11,588 bases of DNA, taken from Nitrospirota bacterium. GTDB taxonomy: Bacteria > Nitrospirota > CAKKRA01 > 9FT-COMBO-42-15. The notes under the pieces are model-generated. The model had not been told where the DNA came from. It searched no databases and worked only from the letters and a program-made list of their open reading frames with translations. Location of the stretch: assembly GCA_016214425.1 (NCBI GenBank), contig JACRON010000152.1, forward strand, positions 1 to 11,588. Direction: 5' to 3'. Of this stretch, positions 1 through 5,902 are shown piece by piece (within the stretch, counting starts at the first letter, position 1; each line of letters begins with the position of its first letter). The position numbers and the translations under genes are program-made.

Positions 1-1
1 A

Positions 2-451
2 ACAAGGGTGGTGTTGGATAAAGAAATAATAAAGCTTCCTTCTGACCAATCAGTTATAATCCTCGGATGGGAAAATATCTTTTTAAAAGAGATGACATCA
101 TTACTTTCTAAATATGATGCATCAATAAACCAGACTAAAGGCCATTCTGTAGTGTTCTCTGCAAGAAATCCAAAAGATAAAGAAATGGCCCTATTATTTA
201 TTGCATCAGATACTATAGAGGCGCTGCCGGGGCTCAGCAGGAAGCTGCCTCATTACCATAAGTATAGTTATCTTACCTTTAAAGGAAAGGAACCTGAAAA
301 CATTGCAAAAGGCAGATGGCCTGTATATGATTCGCCAATGACAGCATATCTGCCTGAAAAAAATGGAACAATAGCAAAGACAGAAATGGGGAAACTTGCT
401 GCACGAAATCCTTTGATTGCACTCCCTTCACCTTTTTCAAAGGAAAGGTAA
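2..451 (+). CDS. C-terminal fragment, probably M1-peptidase-like protein
   Basis: The reading frame is open to the left edge of the window, so this is probably the end of a longer gene. A GTG at position 8 could also serve as a start, but no ribosome-binding site can be judged there. About 148 residues are visible. They contain a segment LPHYHKYSYLTF at about residues 81-92 and an AKGRWPVYDSP segment at about 100-110. From memory, this pairing resembles the C-terminal domain of M1-family aminopeptidase-like proteins of anaerobic bacteria. The zinc-binding HExxH region would lie upstream and is not visible, so the family call is an inference. There is no signal peptide or membrane helix. The gene runs towards the PAP2 gene, with 11 bp between the two stop codons and no obvious terminator hairpin. 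Confidence 0.5.
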   Translation, partial: TRVVLDKEIIKLPSDQSVIILGWENIFLKEMTSLLSKYDASINQTKGHSVVFSARNPKDKEMALLFIASDTIEALPGLSRKLPHYHKYSYLTFKGKEPENIAKGRWPVYDSPMTAYLPEKNGTIAKTEMGKLAARNPLIALPSPFSKER

Positions 452-462
452 GTTTAAAAAGC

Positions 463-1014
463 CTATTTAGAATTATAGAATCTCTTTAAATACCTACTAT
501 CCAAGTATATAATCCCAATTGAGATGAGAGCGCCAACCAGTGCGCCGCCTAAGACATCAAAGGGATAGTGCACGCCGACATAGACCCTTGAAAAGCAAAC
601 AGCCGCAGCAGTAATAATTGATGGGATTATCAGAAAACGATATTTATATGATGTTAACGCTGCAAAGATGGTAATGTTTACTGCATGAGCTGATAGAAAG
701 GAATAAGAGCCTGTACAGCCAACAAGAAGGTGGACATCGGGCAAGGCATTGCAGGGACGCACACGCATAAAAAAATTTTTAAAAAACTGCACTGCGATAA
801 AGTCTGCAATAAGGATTGAGGCAATTAATAGGCCAAGAAATATCCTTTCCTTTCTCCTGCCAAGGATAAAGAAAGGAATCGCACCAATAATAATGATTAT
901 CTTAAAATTTCCAAAATTGGTGATAAAGGGCATCAGCCAGTCAAAAAAAGGGGTTTGTAATTTTATATTTATGAAGTAGAAGAGCGTTTTGTCTATCTCA
1001 ATCAGATATTCCAA
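463..1014 (-). CDS. PAP2-superfamily membrane phosphatase
   Basis: An integral membrane lipid or isoprenoid phosphatase of 183 residues with about five hydrophobic segments. The three signature motifs of the family are visible: K79-x6-R86-P87, S108-A-H110 (SAH in place of the usual SGH), and S142-R143-x5-H149 followed by YPFD. H149 would be the phosphate-attacking histidine and H110 the acid. Small stand-alone members often dephosphorylate undecaprenyl diphosphate or phosphatidylglycerol phosphate, but the substrate cannot be read from sequence. The start is TTG, preceded by AAAGGA inside the last codons of porB. It lies 4 bp after the porB stop, so translation is probably coupled to porB. 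No functional link to Por is evident; it may simply be the last gene of the transcript. Confidence 0.85.
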   Translation of the reverse strand: MEYLIEIDKTLFYFINIKLQTPFFDWLMPFITNFGNFKIIIIIGAIPFFILGRRKERIFLGLLIASILIADFIAVQFFKNFFMRVRPCNALPDVHLLVGCTGSYSFLSAHAVNITIFAALTSYKYRFLIIPSIITAAAVCFSRVYVGVHYPFDVLGGALVGALISIGIIYLDSRYLKRFYNSK

Positions 1015-1018
1015 TATC

Positions 1019-1757
1019 CTATCCTTTAATCCCTTTCCAATATTCGTTCACTGTCTCCTGTATCTTATTTATTATATCTTCCTGCCTCACAGGCTTAAAC
1101 AAATGGCTAAATCTTCCCTGTTCTTTCAGATATTCCTCAACAGGCTTAAACTTTTTTGGCACAAAGGTATGGCTTACTTCCCCATAAACCGCCTCTTTCA
1201 ATGCCCAGATGCCTGTGTCAACAGATAGTTTGGCAAGTTTAACAGAATGTGATGGATCTGTTGCCCAGCCAGGAGGGCATGGCGAATGTGCAATAAACAG
1301 CTTTGGGCCTTTATATTCCTCTGCCTTTTTGAATTTGTTGAACAGGTCAACCTGATGTGCTGGAGATATGGCAGCAAGATATGGCGGCTTGTGGCTTCTC
1401 CATATTTCAAAGAGATTTTTCTTTGAAACCTCTGCGCCTGTTGGGCTTATTTTTCCTACTGGTGTTGTTGCAGTTTTAGATGCATAAGGCGTTGCGCCTG
1501 ACCATTGAAAACCAGTATTTCCATAAGCCTCATTATCATAACAGATATAATAAAAATCTAAGTTGCGGTAGATAGCGCCTGATGTAGACGATAGCCCCAT
1601 GTCGTATGCAGCGCCATCGCACAATAACAGTCTTTTCTCCAAGCGCCTTTAGGCAGTGCCTTAAAGCCAAAAGTCCTCCACACCCTGCACACATTGCTGT
1701 GCCTGGAAGGAGGTTGTCTTCCAACGGCAAATTTTTAATGGATTTTATCTCTGTCAT
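1019..1757 (-). pseudogene. porB: porB, pyruvate:ferredoxin oxidoreductase beta subunit, frameshifted and internally deleted
   Basis: The beta subunit binds thiamine diphosphate and a proximal 4Fe-4S cluster. The ATG at 1757 overlaps the porA stop as ATGA, the normal coupling. The first 46 codons read well: CAGCG with Cys23 and Cys26, then LKALGEKTVIV. At about 1620 the sequence jumps to another frame, which continues CDGAAYDMGLSSTSGA, YDNEAYGNTGFQ, TPVGK and SPCPPGW to the stop at 1019. The intact family has about 55-60 more residues at this junction (the NATGC segment with the third cluster cysteine, PYPYTAW, and the stretch leading into GDG). The total of 739 nt is not a multiple of three, whereas the intact subunit is about 300 codons. 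The first Gly of the diphosphate-binding GDG reads as Cys. As written no functional beta subunit can be made. A true deletion and a misassembly cannot be told apart here. Confidence 0.85.
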
Positions 1758-2977
1758 ATCTTTTTGCCTGCTATCTTTTTCAGCCTCTCCATCTCCTTCC
1801 ATTCTGCCTCTGTGTAGAGAAGATGCGGTTCGGGGAGCATACCTGTTTTTTCAGCATTAATCATTGTGTCAAATATAAACTCAAATTCAGCAGGGGTAAT
1901 ATTCTTTCCGCCGAGTCCGCCAATAAAAGAAAGCAGCAAAGGCCTCTCCTTTTCATTGAACAAAGCTCCTGCAATCTCTGAATAGAGAATGCCGCCCTTG
2001 CCAATGCTGATATTCTGGTCAATGACAGATGCAGCCTTCTTTCCTTTTATCGCATCAACTATATCCTTTGCTGGAAATGGCCTCAAGAGTCTTAATCTTA
2101 AAAGCCCTACTTTAATGCCTTTTTCCCTTGCCTTTTTTATTGCAGCTTTTCCAAGTGTTGAAAAGGAATCCATCATAATCAAAACATATTCAGCATCATC
2201 TATCATATAGCCATCTATGGTATTATATTCACGACCAAATATATTTTTAAATTCATTGCAGGCCTCTTTATAAACTGATAATCCATTCATGCTTGCCAAG
2301 TGCATCTGGTATTTAAAATAAGAATATATTGGCCCCCCAAGCACAGCAACACCCTGCGCCATTGGCTTGCCTGCCTTGAAAAAGGCGTGCTTTGGAATGT
2401 AGGCAGGTAAAAATCTTTTTACATCATCCAATGTCGGTATCTCCACTGGCTCCCTTGTAAAGGAAAGAAGAAAGCCATCCAGATTTACAAAGACAGGCAG
2501 AAGTATACGCTCATCCTCTGCAATCCTGTATGCCATTAAAATAGAATCAAGAACCTCCTGACAGGTCTCACAGTGTATCTGCAAAAAACCGCAGTCCCTT
2601 GCTGCAAGTATATCATTATGGTCAGGCTCAAGTGTTATGGGAGATGAAAGACCCCGTGATACATTCACCATCACAAGCGGCGCACGCCATCCTGCTACAG
2701 TATACAGCATCTCAAAGCCATACATAAGCCCCTGGCTTGATGATGCTGTAAACACCCGAACACCTGATGCAGATGCAGAGCCTGCTGCTGTAATCATGGA
2801 ATGTTCAGAATCCATGGTAACGAATCTTGCATCCATGACACCATCAGAAATCCATTTTGCAATCGTCTCAATAATCTCTGTCTGGGGTGTTACAGGGTAT
2901 GCAGGAATATAATCAACCTCTGCCAATCTCACACCCCACGAAGCAGCAGCATTGCCTGTAAGCATTTCTTTTGTCAT
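1754..2977 (-). CDS. porA: Pyruvate:ferredoxin oxidoreductase alpha subunit (2-oxoacid oxidoreductase)
   Basis: Alpha subunit of a cytoplasmic 2-oxoacid:ferredoxin oxidoreductase, which decarboxylates pyruvate (or another 2-oxoacid) to acyl-CoA while reducing ferredoxin. It has 407 residues, normal for the family. Hallmarks are YPVTPQTEIIE at 27-37, the diphosphate-domain DSEHSM with Glu58, SSSQGL at 79-84, a central hinge, and a C-terminal transketolase-like domain with LRLLRPFP. No frameshift is seen. The start is ATG, preceded by GAGG about 10 bp upstream. It overlaps porB by 4 bp. Its usual partner gene porGD lies almost 2 kb upstream beyond an opposite-strand cassette, so porA probably needs its own promoter, for which a candidate exists at 3005-3033. 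The exact 2-oxoacid cannot be proved from sequence; pyruvate is most likely. Confidence 0.9.
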   Translation of the reverse strand: MTKEMLTGNAAASWGVRLAEVDYIPAYPVTPQTEIIETIAKWISDGVMDARFVTMDSEHSMITAAGSASASGVRVFTASSSQGLMYGFEMLYTVAGWRAPLVMVNVSRGLSSPITLEPDHNDILAARDCGFLQIHCETCQEVLDSILMAYRIAEDERILLPVFVNLDGFLLSFTREPVEIPTLDDVKRFLPAYIPKHAFFKAGKPMAQGVAVLGGPIYSYFKYQMHLASMNGLSVYKEACNEFKNIFGREYNTIDGYMIDDAEYVLIMMDSFSTLGKAAIKKAREKGIKVGLLRLRLLRPFPAKDIVDAIKGKKAASVIDQNISIGKGGILYSEIAGALFNEKERPLLLSFIGGLGGKNITPAEFEFIFDTMINAEKTGMLPEPHLLYTEAEWKEMERLKKIAGKKI

Positions 2978-3004
2978 TAGTTAATTACCTCATTAAACAA
3001 AAAC

Positions 3005-3033
3005 ATTATACCGAATAACACAACGCATTTCCA
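3005..3033 (-). promoter_or_regulatory. Candidate sigma-70-type promoter for porA-porB-PAP2
   Basis: Reading the minus strand, TGGAAA (3033-3028) is followed by a 17-bp spacer and a perfect TATAAT (3010-3005). Transcription would start near 2998, leaving a short leader before the porA ATG. The -35 matches consensus at 4 of 6 positions. It matters because the cassette between porGD and porA would cut porA off from the upstream operon promoter. Confidence 0.5.
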
Positions 3034-3052
3034 TTACTTTTCAGAAAAAAAC

Positions 3053-3081
3053 TTGACACCCCAATAAGGCAATTATATAAT
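3053..3081 (+). promoter_or_regulatory. Consensus sigma-70 promoter in left repeat
   Basis: TTGACA (3053-3058), 17-bp spacer, TATAAT (3076-3081): both hexamers match consensus completely at the optimal spacing. It would transcribe rightwards through the fossil leader ORF and into the antitoxin-toxin pair. The right repeat has the same hexamers and spacing although the spacer differs at 5 positions. Confidence 0.8.
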
Positions 3082-3200
3082 TTAATCAAATGACGAATAA
3101 GAATAGGGGTTGTAATGAGCGCCTTAAGCTTGAGGCTGACTGATTCAGCTCACAGGCATATTAAAGGCTGGGCATATCAGCAATGGGCTGAGGCTGTGCA
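3053..3200 (+). repeat. 148-bp direct repeat, left copy (promoter plus antitoxin fragment)
   Basis: It aligns without gaps to 4006-4153, with 14 mismatches by hand count (about 90% identity). Similarity starts exactly at the TTGACA hexamer and ends at GGCTGTGCA. The unit contains a consensus promoter, a short leader, an ATG, and the first codons of a degenerate ribbon-helix-helix antitoxin. Within it, GCCTTA-AGCT-TGAGGC (3121-3136) can fold as a 6-bp stem with one wobble pair, and TCAGC-AATGG-GCTGA as a 5-bp stem. The flanks have no terminal inverted repeats and no obvious target-site duplication, so it is not a recognisable insertion sequence. Confidence 0.9.
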
Positions 3201-3249
3201 GACCAGTTACCCTCTTTTTTTGATGTTTGCCATTATTATAGTGCTATGA
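3115..3249 (+). pseudogene. Leader ORF, degenerate N-terminus of a ribbon-helix-helix antitoxin (left copy)
   Basis: A 44-codon ORF preceded by AGGGG 5 bp upstream of its ATG. The first 17 residues, MSALSLRLTDSAHRHIK, resemble the N-terminus of small ribbon-helix-helix antitoxins that begin MSxLSLRLPDSLH. That is the DNA-binding beta strand and first helix. The expected Pro at residue 9 is Thr here. After residue 17 the match is lost: an EGIS-like segment (GGCATATCA) persists but in another frame, as expected after a deletion with frameshift. Past the repeat boundary the ORF ends in a hydrophobic tail (LFLMFAIIIVL). It could be a fossil antitoxin or a translated leader peptide; I favour the fossil. 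The family assignment is from memory of the motif. Confidence 0.55.
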
Positions 3250-3255
3250 TATAAT
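3227..3255 (+). promoter_or_regulatory. Second promoter and candidate operator for the toxin-antitoxin operon
   Basis: TTGCCA (3227-3232), a 17-bp spacer and TATAAT (3250-3255), with TGA directly before the -10, which makes an extended -10 element. The stop codon of the leader ORF (3247-3249) is that same TGA. An imperfect dyad, ATTAT.TATAG-TG-CTAT..ATAAT, spans 3232-3255, with the perfect ATAG-TG-CTAT core at 3238-3247. Ribbon-helix-helix antitoxins normally repress their own promoter through such dyads, so this is a reasonable autoregulatory operator. The -35 match is 5 of 6. Confidence 0.5.
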
Positions 3256-3287
3256 TATCTTAAATTAAAAAGGCAAGAGGCTTTAAA

Positions 3288-3491
3288 ATGAAAACAATCA
3301 AAATTTCTCTTCCGGACAAATTGGCAATTGAAGTAGAAAATTATGTAAAACACGGATGGTTTACTAATGAAGCGGAAGTGCTGCTGACTTCATTGCAGGA
3401 GTTTATACGGCATAATCGTCCTAAATTAATGGAACAATTTATGAAGGAAGACATTGAGTGGGCTTTAAACATAAAGAAAAGCGCTAAATGA
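3288..3491 (+). CDS. Ribbon-helix-helix antitoxin of a PIN toxin pair
   Basis: A 67-residue protein with an N-terminal strand MKTIKISLPDKLA, typical of CopG/ParD-like ribbon-helix-helix DNA-binding proteins. Next comes helix EVENYVKHG and the FTNEAEVLLTSLQEFI segment that forms the second helix. The C-terminal tail, rich in Lys, Glu and Trp, would wrap and block the toxin. The start is ATG, with AAGAGG about 7 bp upstream. Its last codons overlap the toxin start by 4 bp (ATGA), the usual coupling that keeps antitoxin in excess. It is intact, unlike the fossil antitoxin N-termini in the two flanking repeats, and differs from them in sequence. Small DUF-type antitoxins paired with DUF3368 PIN proteins have this size and layout. 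Confidence 0.8.
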   Translation: MKTIKISLPDKLAIEVENYVKHGWFTNEAEVLLTSLQEFIRHNRPKLMEQFMKEDIEWALNIKKSAK

Positions 3492-4000
3492 AATTGATTG
3501 TCTCCAATACCGGTCCAATCCTTCACTTGACAGAGGCAAACCTTTTAAGCCTTCTTCAAAACGTTAGAAAAATCTGTATCCCAAAAATGGTAGAAACTGA
3601 AATGGAGGAACTACATCCCCTCTGGACAAAACACAAACCAGAATGGATATCCATTGAAAACCTATCTGCAGATGAATCAAAAGAGGCAGAATTTTTATAC
3701 CTTGCAGGTTTACTGGATCCTGGTGAGGCAGAAGCAATAGTCCTTTCCAAGAGGCTCAAACCAGACTGGTTTCTCACTGATGATGTAGAGGCAAGAATAT
3801 TTGCCAATTCCCTCGGCATAGAAGTTCACGGCTCATTAGGTGTGGTATTATGGTCTGCGGCAGTTGGTAATTTGAATTATGCCGAATCAAAAGAGGCATT
3901 AAACAGGCTTTCAAAAACATCGCTCTGGCTCTCTAAGGATATAATTGCACAAGCCCAGAAGGCTTTAAAAATAATGTTTGAAAATGCAGAAAGTCTTTAA
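3488..4000 (+). CDS. PIN-domain toxin (DUF3368 type), VapC-like ribonuclease
   Basis: A 170-residue PIN-domain protein, probably a metal-dependent RNase neutralised by the preceding antitoxin. The N-terminal LIVSNTGPILHL places Asn7 where many PIN proteins have the first acidic residue; Asn is common in the DUF3368 branch as I recall it. LDPGEAEAIVLS carries Glu80 and Glu82, and FLTDDVEARIFA carries Asp98 and Asp99, the other metal-site acids. GSLGVVLWSA then matches the family's conserved GTLGVLLxA segment. Length is typical and no frameshift is seen. It begins inside the antitoxin stop (ATGA) and ends 5 bp before the right direct repeat, so the module fits exactly between the two repeats. 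The RNA target is unknown. Confidence 0.85.
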   Translation: MKLIVSNTGPILHLTEANLLSLLQNVRKICIPKMVETEMEELHPLWTKHKPEWISIENLSADESKEAEFLYLAGLLDPGEAEAIVLSKRLKPDWFLTDDVEARIFANSLGIEVHGSLGVVLWSAAVGNLNYAESKEALNRLSKTSLWLSKDIIAQAQKALKIMFENAESL

Positions 4001-4005
4001 AAGGT

Positions 4006-4034
4006 TTGACACCTCCACAAGGCCGTTATATAAT
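4006..4034 (+). promoter_or_regulatory. Consensus sigma-70 promoter in right repeat
   Basis: TTGACA (4006-4011), 17-bp spacer, TATAAT (4029-4034), a full consensus match. It points towards the small zinc-ribbon membrane protein, whose ATG is about 220 bp downstream, and may drive it. Confidence 0.75.
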
Positions 4035-4153
4035 TTAATCAAATGGCGAATAAGAATAGAAGTTGTAATGAGCGCCTTAAGCCTGAGGCTGCTTGATTCA
4101 GTTCACAGGCATATTAAAGGCAGGGCATATCAGCAATGGGCTGTGGCTGTGCA
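4006..4153 (+). repeat. 148-bp direct repeat, right copy
   Basis: It is the partner of 3053-3200, with the same length and no gaps. The 14 mismatches by hand count include 5 in the 17-bp promoter spacer and none in the hexamers. The 6-bp stem GCCTTA/TGAGGC is preserved while its loop changes from AGCT to AGCC. It begins 5 bp after the toxin stop. Recombination between the two copies would delete the toxin-antitoxin pair and leave one copy. Confidence 0.9.
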
Positions 4154-4169
4154 ATGTGGCTGCATCTGA
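4068..4169 (+). pseudogene. Degenerate antitoxin N-terminus (right copy)
   Basis: A 33-codon ORF beginning MSALSLRLLDSVHRHIK, the counterpart of the left fossil, from which it differs at four residues within the repeat. Here the conserved Pro is Leu. CTT in this copy and ACT in the left copy are each one change from the proline codon CCT, which suggests separate decay from one functional ancestor. The Shine-Dalgarno run is weakened (AGAAG instead of AGGGG). The ORF stops shortly after the repeat boundary and has no toxin directly behind it. Confidence 0.5.
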
Positions 4170-4231
4170 CCCTGTGCACTTCCCTGAAACCGTAATCCAA
4201 GAAGGGTTTTGTATTTTTGAAAAATTTAGTA

Positions 4232-4260
4232 TCTATTTTAAGGAGGCATATCAGCATGGC
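4232..4260 (+). repeat. Possible third, short and degenerate repeat fragment
   Basis: The stretch ATTTTAAGGAGGCATATCAGCATGGC resembles the repeat segment around AAAGGC.GGGCATATCAGCAATGGGC, sharing 12 identical bases (GGCATATCAGCA) in the same order of context. It overlaps the Shine-Dalgarno (AAGGAGG, 4240-4246) and start codon of the next gene. It may be a repeat remnant reused as a translation start, or chance. Confidence 0.3.
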
Positions 4261-4606
4261 AAATCAGGAGGGGAAGGAGCCACCGCTGTCACAGACTCTT
4301 TTCTCAGTAATATGGAGTTGCCTTACTTTGATAGCTGGGATTTATATCTTATGGATGGCCATAATTTCGTCTGGCGCACTGCTGGCTATTACCTCAGCCG
4401 TGATAGGGATAATTTTCCTGTATTGGGGTTCAGTAGGCATATTTCGTTCAGGGATAATCTGCCCGTCATGTTATAAATGGAGTACAGGTTTTGTGCAATC
4501 TCTAACTGTAACAGGTAAAGATGAGGATAGTGAAGAACGGCATATGAAATGCAAATACTGTGGCCATGAATGGCATACAGTGCGTTCTTACTGGACTAGC
4601 GAATGA
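4256..4606 (+). CDS. Small two-helix membrane protein with C-terminal zinc ribbon
   Basis: I do not recognise a named family. The ATG at 4256 is chosen because AAGGAGG lies 9 bp upstream; an in-frame TTG at 4217 would add 13 residues but lacks such a site. The 116 residues comprise a short polar N-terminus, two hydrophobic helices at about 13-36 and 40-62, then a cytoplasmic-looking domain. That domain has CPSC (69-72) and CKYCGHEW (99-106), a four-cysteine zinc-ribbon arrangement ending in a YCGHEW motif common to short zinc ribbons. A binding or membrane-sensing role is possible but unproved. It is the last plus-strand gene of the cassette and faces porGD convergently. It may be transcribed from the consensus promoter in the right repeat. 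Confidence 0.7.
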   Translation: MANQEGKEPPLSQTLFSVIWSCLTLIAGIYILWMAIISSGALLAITSAVIGIIFLYWGSVGIFRSGIICPSCYKWSTGFVQSLTVTGKDEDSEERHMKCKYCGHEWHTVRSYWTSE

Positions 4607-4966
4607 AGATCTTTGGCTCCAGCATCTTCTGTAACAGTTTAGTTTCTATTTAGGAAGCGGGGTCGTTTCTTTAATATATGCGATTTTCTAACTGCTCCAA
4701 CTGCTTTATACTACAACTGTTATTATGAGAAGAAAAAGAGGGTGTCTTCTTTTTGCGGCTCTAAAAGAAATGGTTTTGTTTTCCATTGTATTTTCCCCCT
4801 CATTTGCAATAACAGATATCAGGAAAGCGGCCTGTTGAAAGATGGATGTTCAATGGCTTAAATATTCTCTTATGTATCTTTTTAATACCTGCATAATAAA
4901 ACATCTTATCAGAGGCATTAGATTTCGTCAAGCTGTCTGATATTAGCGTCTGTTTGCCAGCAGACC
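4607..4966. other. 360-bp gap between convergent genes
   Basis: No substantial gene is seen. A short ORF with a signal-peptide look lies at 4725-4838 (listed separately), and a 32-codon ORF without family features follows at about 4843-4941. A weak inverted repeat (GAAGAT/ATCTTC, 4605-4629) and a 5-bp GTCTG/CAGAC stem near 4950-4967 lack T-runs, so neither is a convincing terminator. The stretch may be the decayed right end of the inserted segment. Confidence 0.5.
4725..4838 (+). CDS. Short ORF with signal-peptide-like sequence, possibly a gene remnant
   Basis: A 37-codon ORF starting MRRKRGCLLF, with a positively charged start, a hydrophobic stretch ending SIVFSPSFA (a plausible signal-peptidase site after Ala28), and only nine residues after it before the stop. 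No clear Shine-Dalgarno precedes the ATG. It looks like the secretion signal of an exported protein whose mature part has been lost, or a chance ORF. Confidence 0.2.
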   Translation: MRRKRGCLLFAALKEMVLFSIVFSPSFAITDIRKAAC

Positions 4967-5902
4967 TTACCCTGCATGAACCTCGCGGACTGCTTCAATT
5001 GCCTCTGAAGGGCAGACCTCAACACATATTAAACATCCTTTGCAGTTATCATAGCTCGTATTTGGAAGCCCTGCCGGATTTACACTAATACAGCCGTCAG
5101 GGCAGCTTACAACACACATCATGCACTTTGTGCATTTTTCATGATCCCACACAGGTTTAAACAAACGCCAATTGCCTGTTTTTCGCAATGGCGTATTGGC
5201 CTTGGCATTTATTGCAGGGCTTGAGATTAACGCTGGCTCAAAAGGCACAGAAATAACCGGGCTTTCTTTTTGCACAGCAGTTGTCTCTTCCCCGCTTAAG
5301 ACATGCGGGGACAAGTTTATCTCAATTGGGCTGATTGCATTAAAACAAAATAATGCTGCATCAATATTATTCTCTATTAATGCCCTGTCTGTTATGATTT
5401 CGGATATCTCCTTTTCAACTGCCTTTTTTAAGGAATCTGCACTAAGTCCCAAAATCCTTGCAGCAGCGCCGCCAGCGAGTGCGCTTAGCACTGGCGCGCC
5501 AAGCATGTCAATCCCTATTTTGGTTAAATCAAGGGTAATGACATTAGCACAAATCTTATATCTCGCCTTTGCCTTATCAGGTTGATGGGTTGTATTTATA
5601 AAAACAACATCACCTTCTTTAACTCCTGATAATGGCATTGCTATGGGGTCGTTGAGAAGGGTCTCATCTATTACAATTACAATATCAGGCTCAGAGATTA
5701 TTCCCCTTTCAAGGATGGGTTCATTAGATATGCGTGTGAAGGCAGTTATAGGCGCGCCCCTTCTTTCAGCGCCGTATAATGGAAAGTCCTGTGCGTAGTA
5801 TCCTTCATAAAAGGCAGTGGTTCCAAGCACCCTGCTTGCAACCTTTGCGCCCTGGCCTCCCCTTCCATGAAATCTTATTCGTCTGATAAATAACATATCC
5901 AA
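4967..5902 (-). CDS. porG: Fused gamma-delta subunit of pyruvate:ferredoxin oxidoreductase
   Basis: The protein has 311 residues in two parts. The N-terminal gamma part (about 1-190) starts with GRGGQG at 13-18 and YGAERRGAP, the hallmark of the 2-oxoacid oxidoreductase gamma domain. After a linker of about 50 residues comes a delta part with two 4Fe-4S motifs: Cys257, 260, 263, 267 and Cys287, 290, 293, 297. These clusters pass electrons to external ferredoxin. Fusion of PorG and PorD is a known variant. The TTG start follows the RND stop codon with no gap; an in-frame ATG two codons later (5896) is the alternative. It lies downstream of the solute/RND operon. Its expected partners porA and porB sit beyond the plus-strand cassette. 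With porB broken here, it may be orphaned or serve another alpha-beta pair. Confidence 0.88.
   Translation of the reverse strand: MDMLFIRRIRFHGRGGQGAKVASRVLGTTAFYEGYYAQDFPLYGAERRGAPITAFTRISNEPILERGIISEPDIVIVIDETLLNDPIAMPLSGVKEGDVVFINTTHQPDKAKARYKICANVITLDLTKIGIDMLGAPVLSALAGGAAARILGLSADSLKKAVEKEISEIITDRALIENNIDAALFCFNAISPIEINLSPHVLSGEETTAVQKESPVISVPFEPALISSPAINAKANTPLRKTGNWRLFKPVWDHEKCTKCMMCVVSCPDGCISVNPAGLPNTSYDNCKGCLICVEVCPSEAIEAVREVHAG

Noticed and set aside
1019..1642. A 207-codon ORF with a TTG start as a separate functional gene
   Set aside because: It is the C-terminal part of porB; the TTG falls inside the N-terminal part in another frame and no Shine-Dalgarno supports it. It lacks the CAGCG cluster motif.
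3201..3225. A terminator at the T-run after the left repeat
   Set aside because: Seven T's are present at 3215-3221, but no stable GC stem directly precedes them.
3053..4153. A CRISPR array or classical insertion sequence
   Set aside because: There are only two 148-bp repeats about 950 bp apart, no terminal inverted repeats, no visible target duplication and no transposase.
4093..4476. A 127-codon plus-strand ORF overlapping the right repeat and the zinc-ribbon gene
   Set aside because: It has no family motifs, runs through the repeat in a different frame and overlaps a gene with a good ribosome-binding site and zinc-ribbon cysteines.
4605..4629. A rho-independent terminator after the zinc-ribbon gene
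   Set aside because: The GAAGAT/ATCTTC arms are only 6 bp, AT-rich, with a 13-base loop and no T-run.
5172..5585. A 137-codon plus-strand ORF opposite porGD
   Set aside because: It is antisense to the conserved gamma-domain coding sequence and has no independent support.
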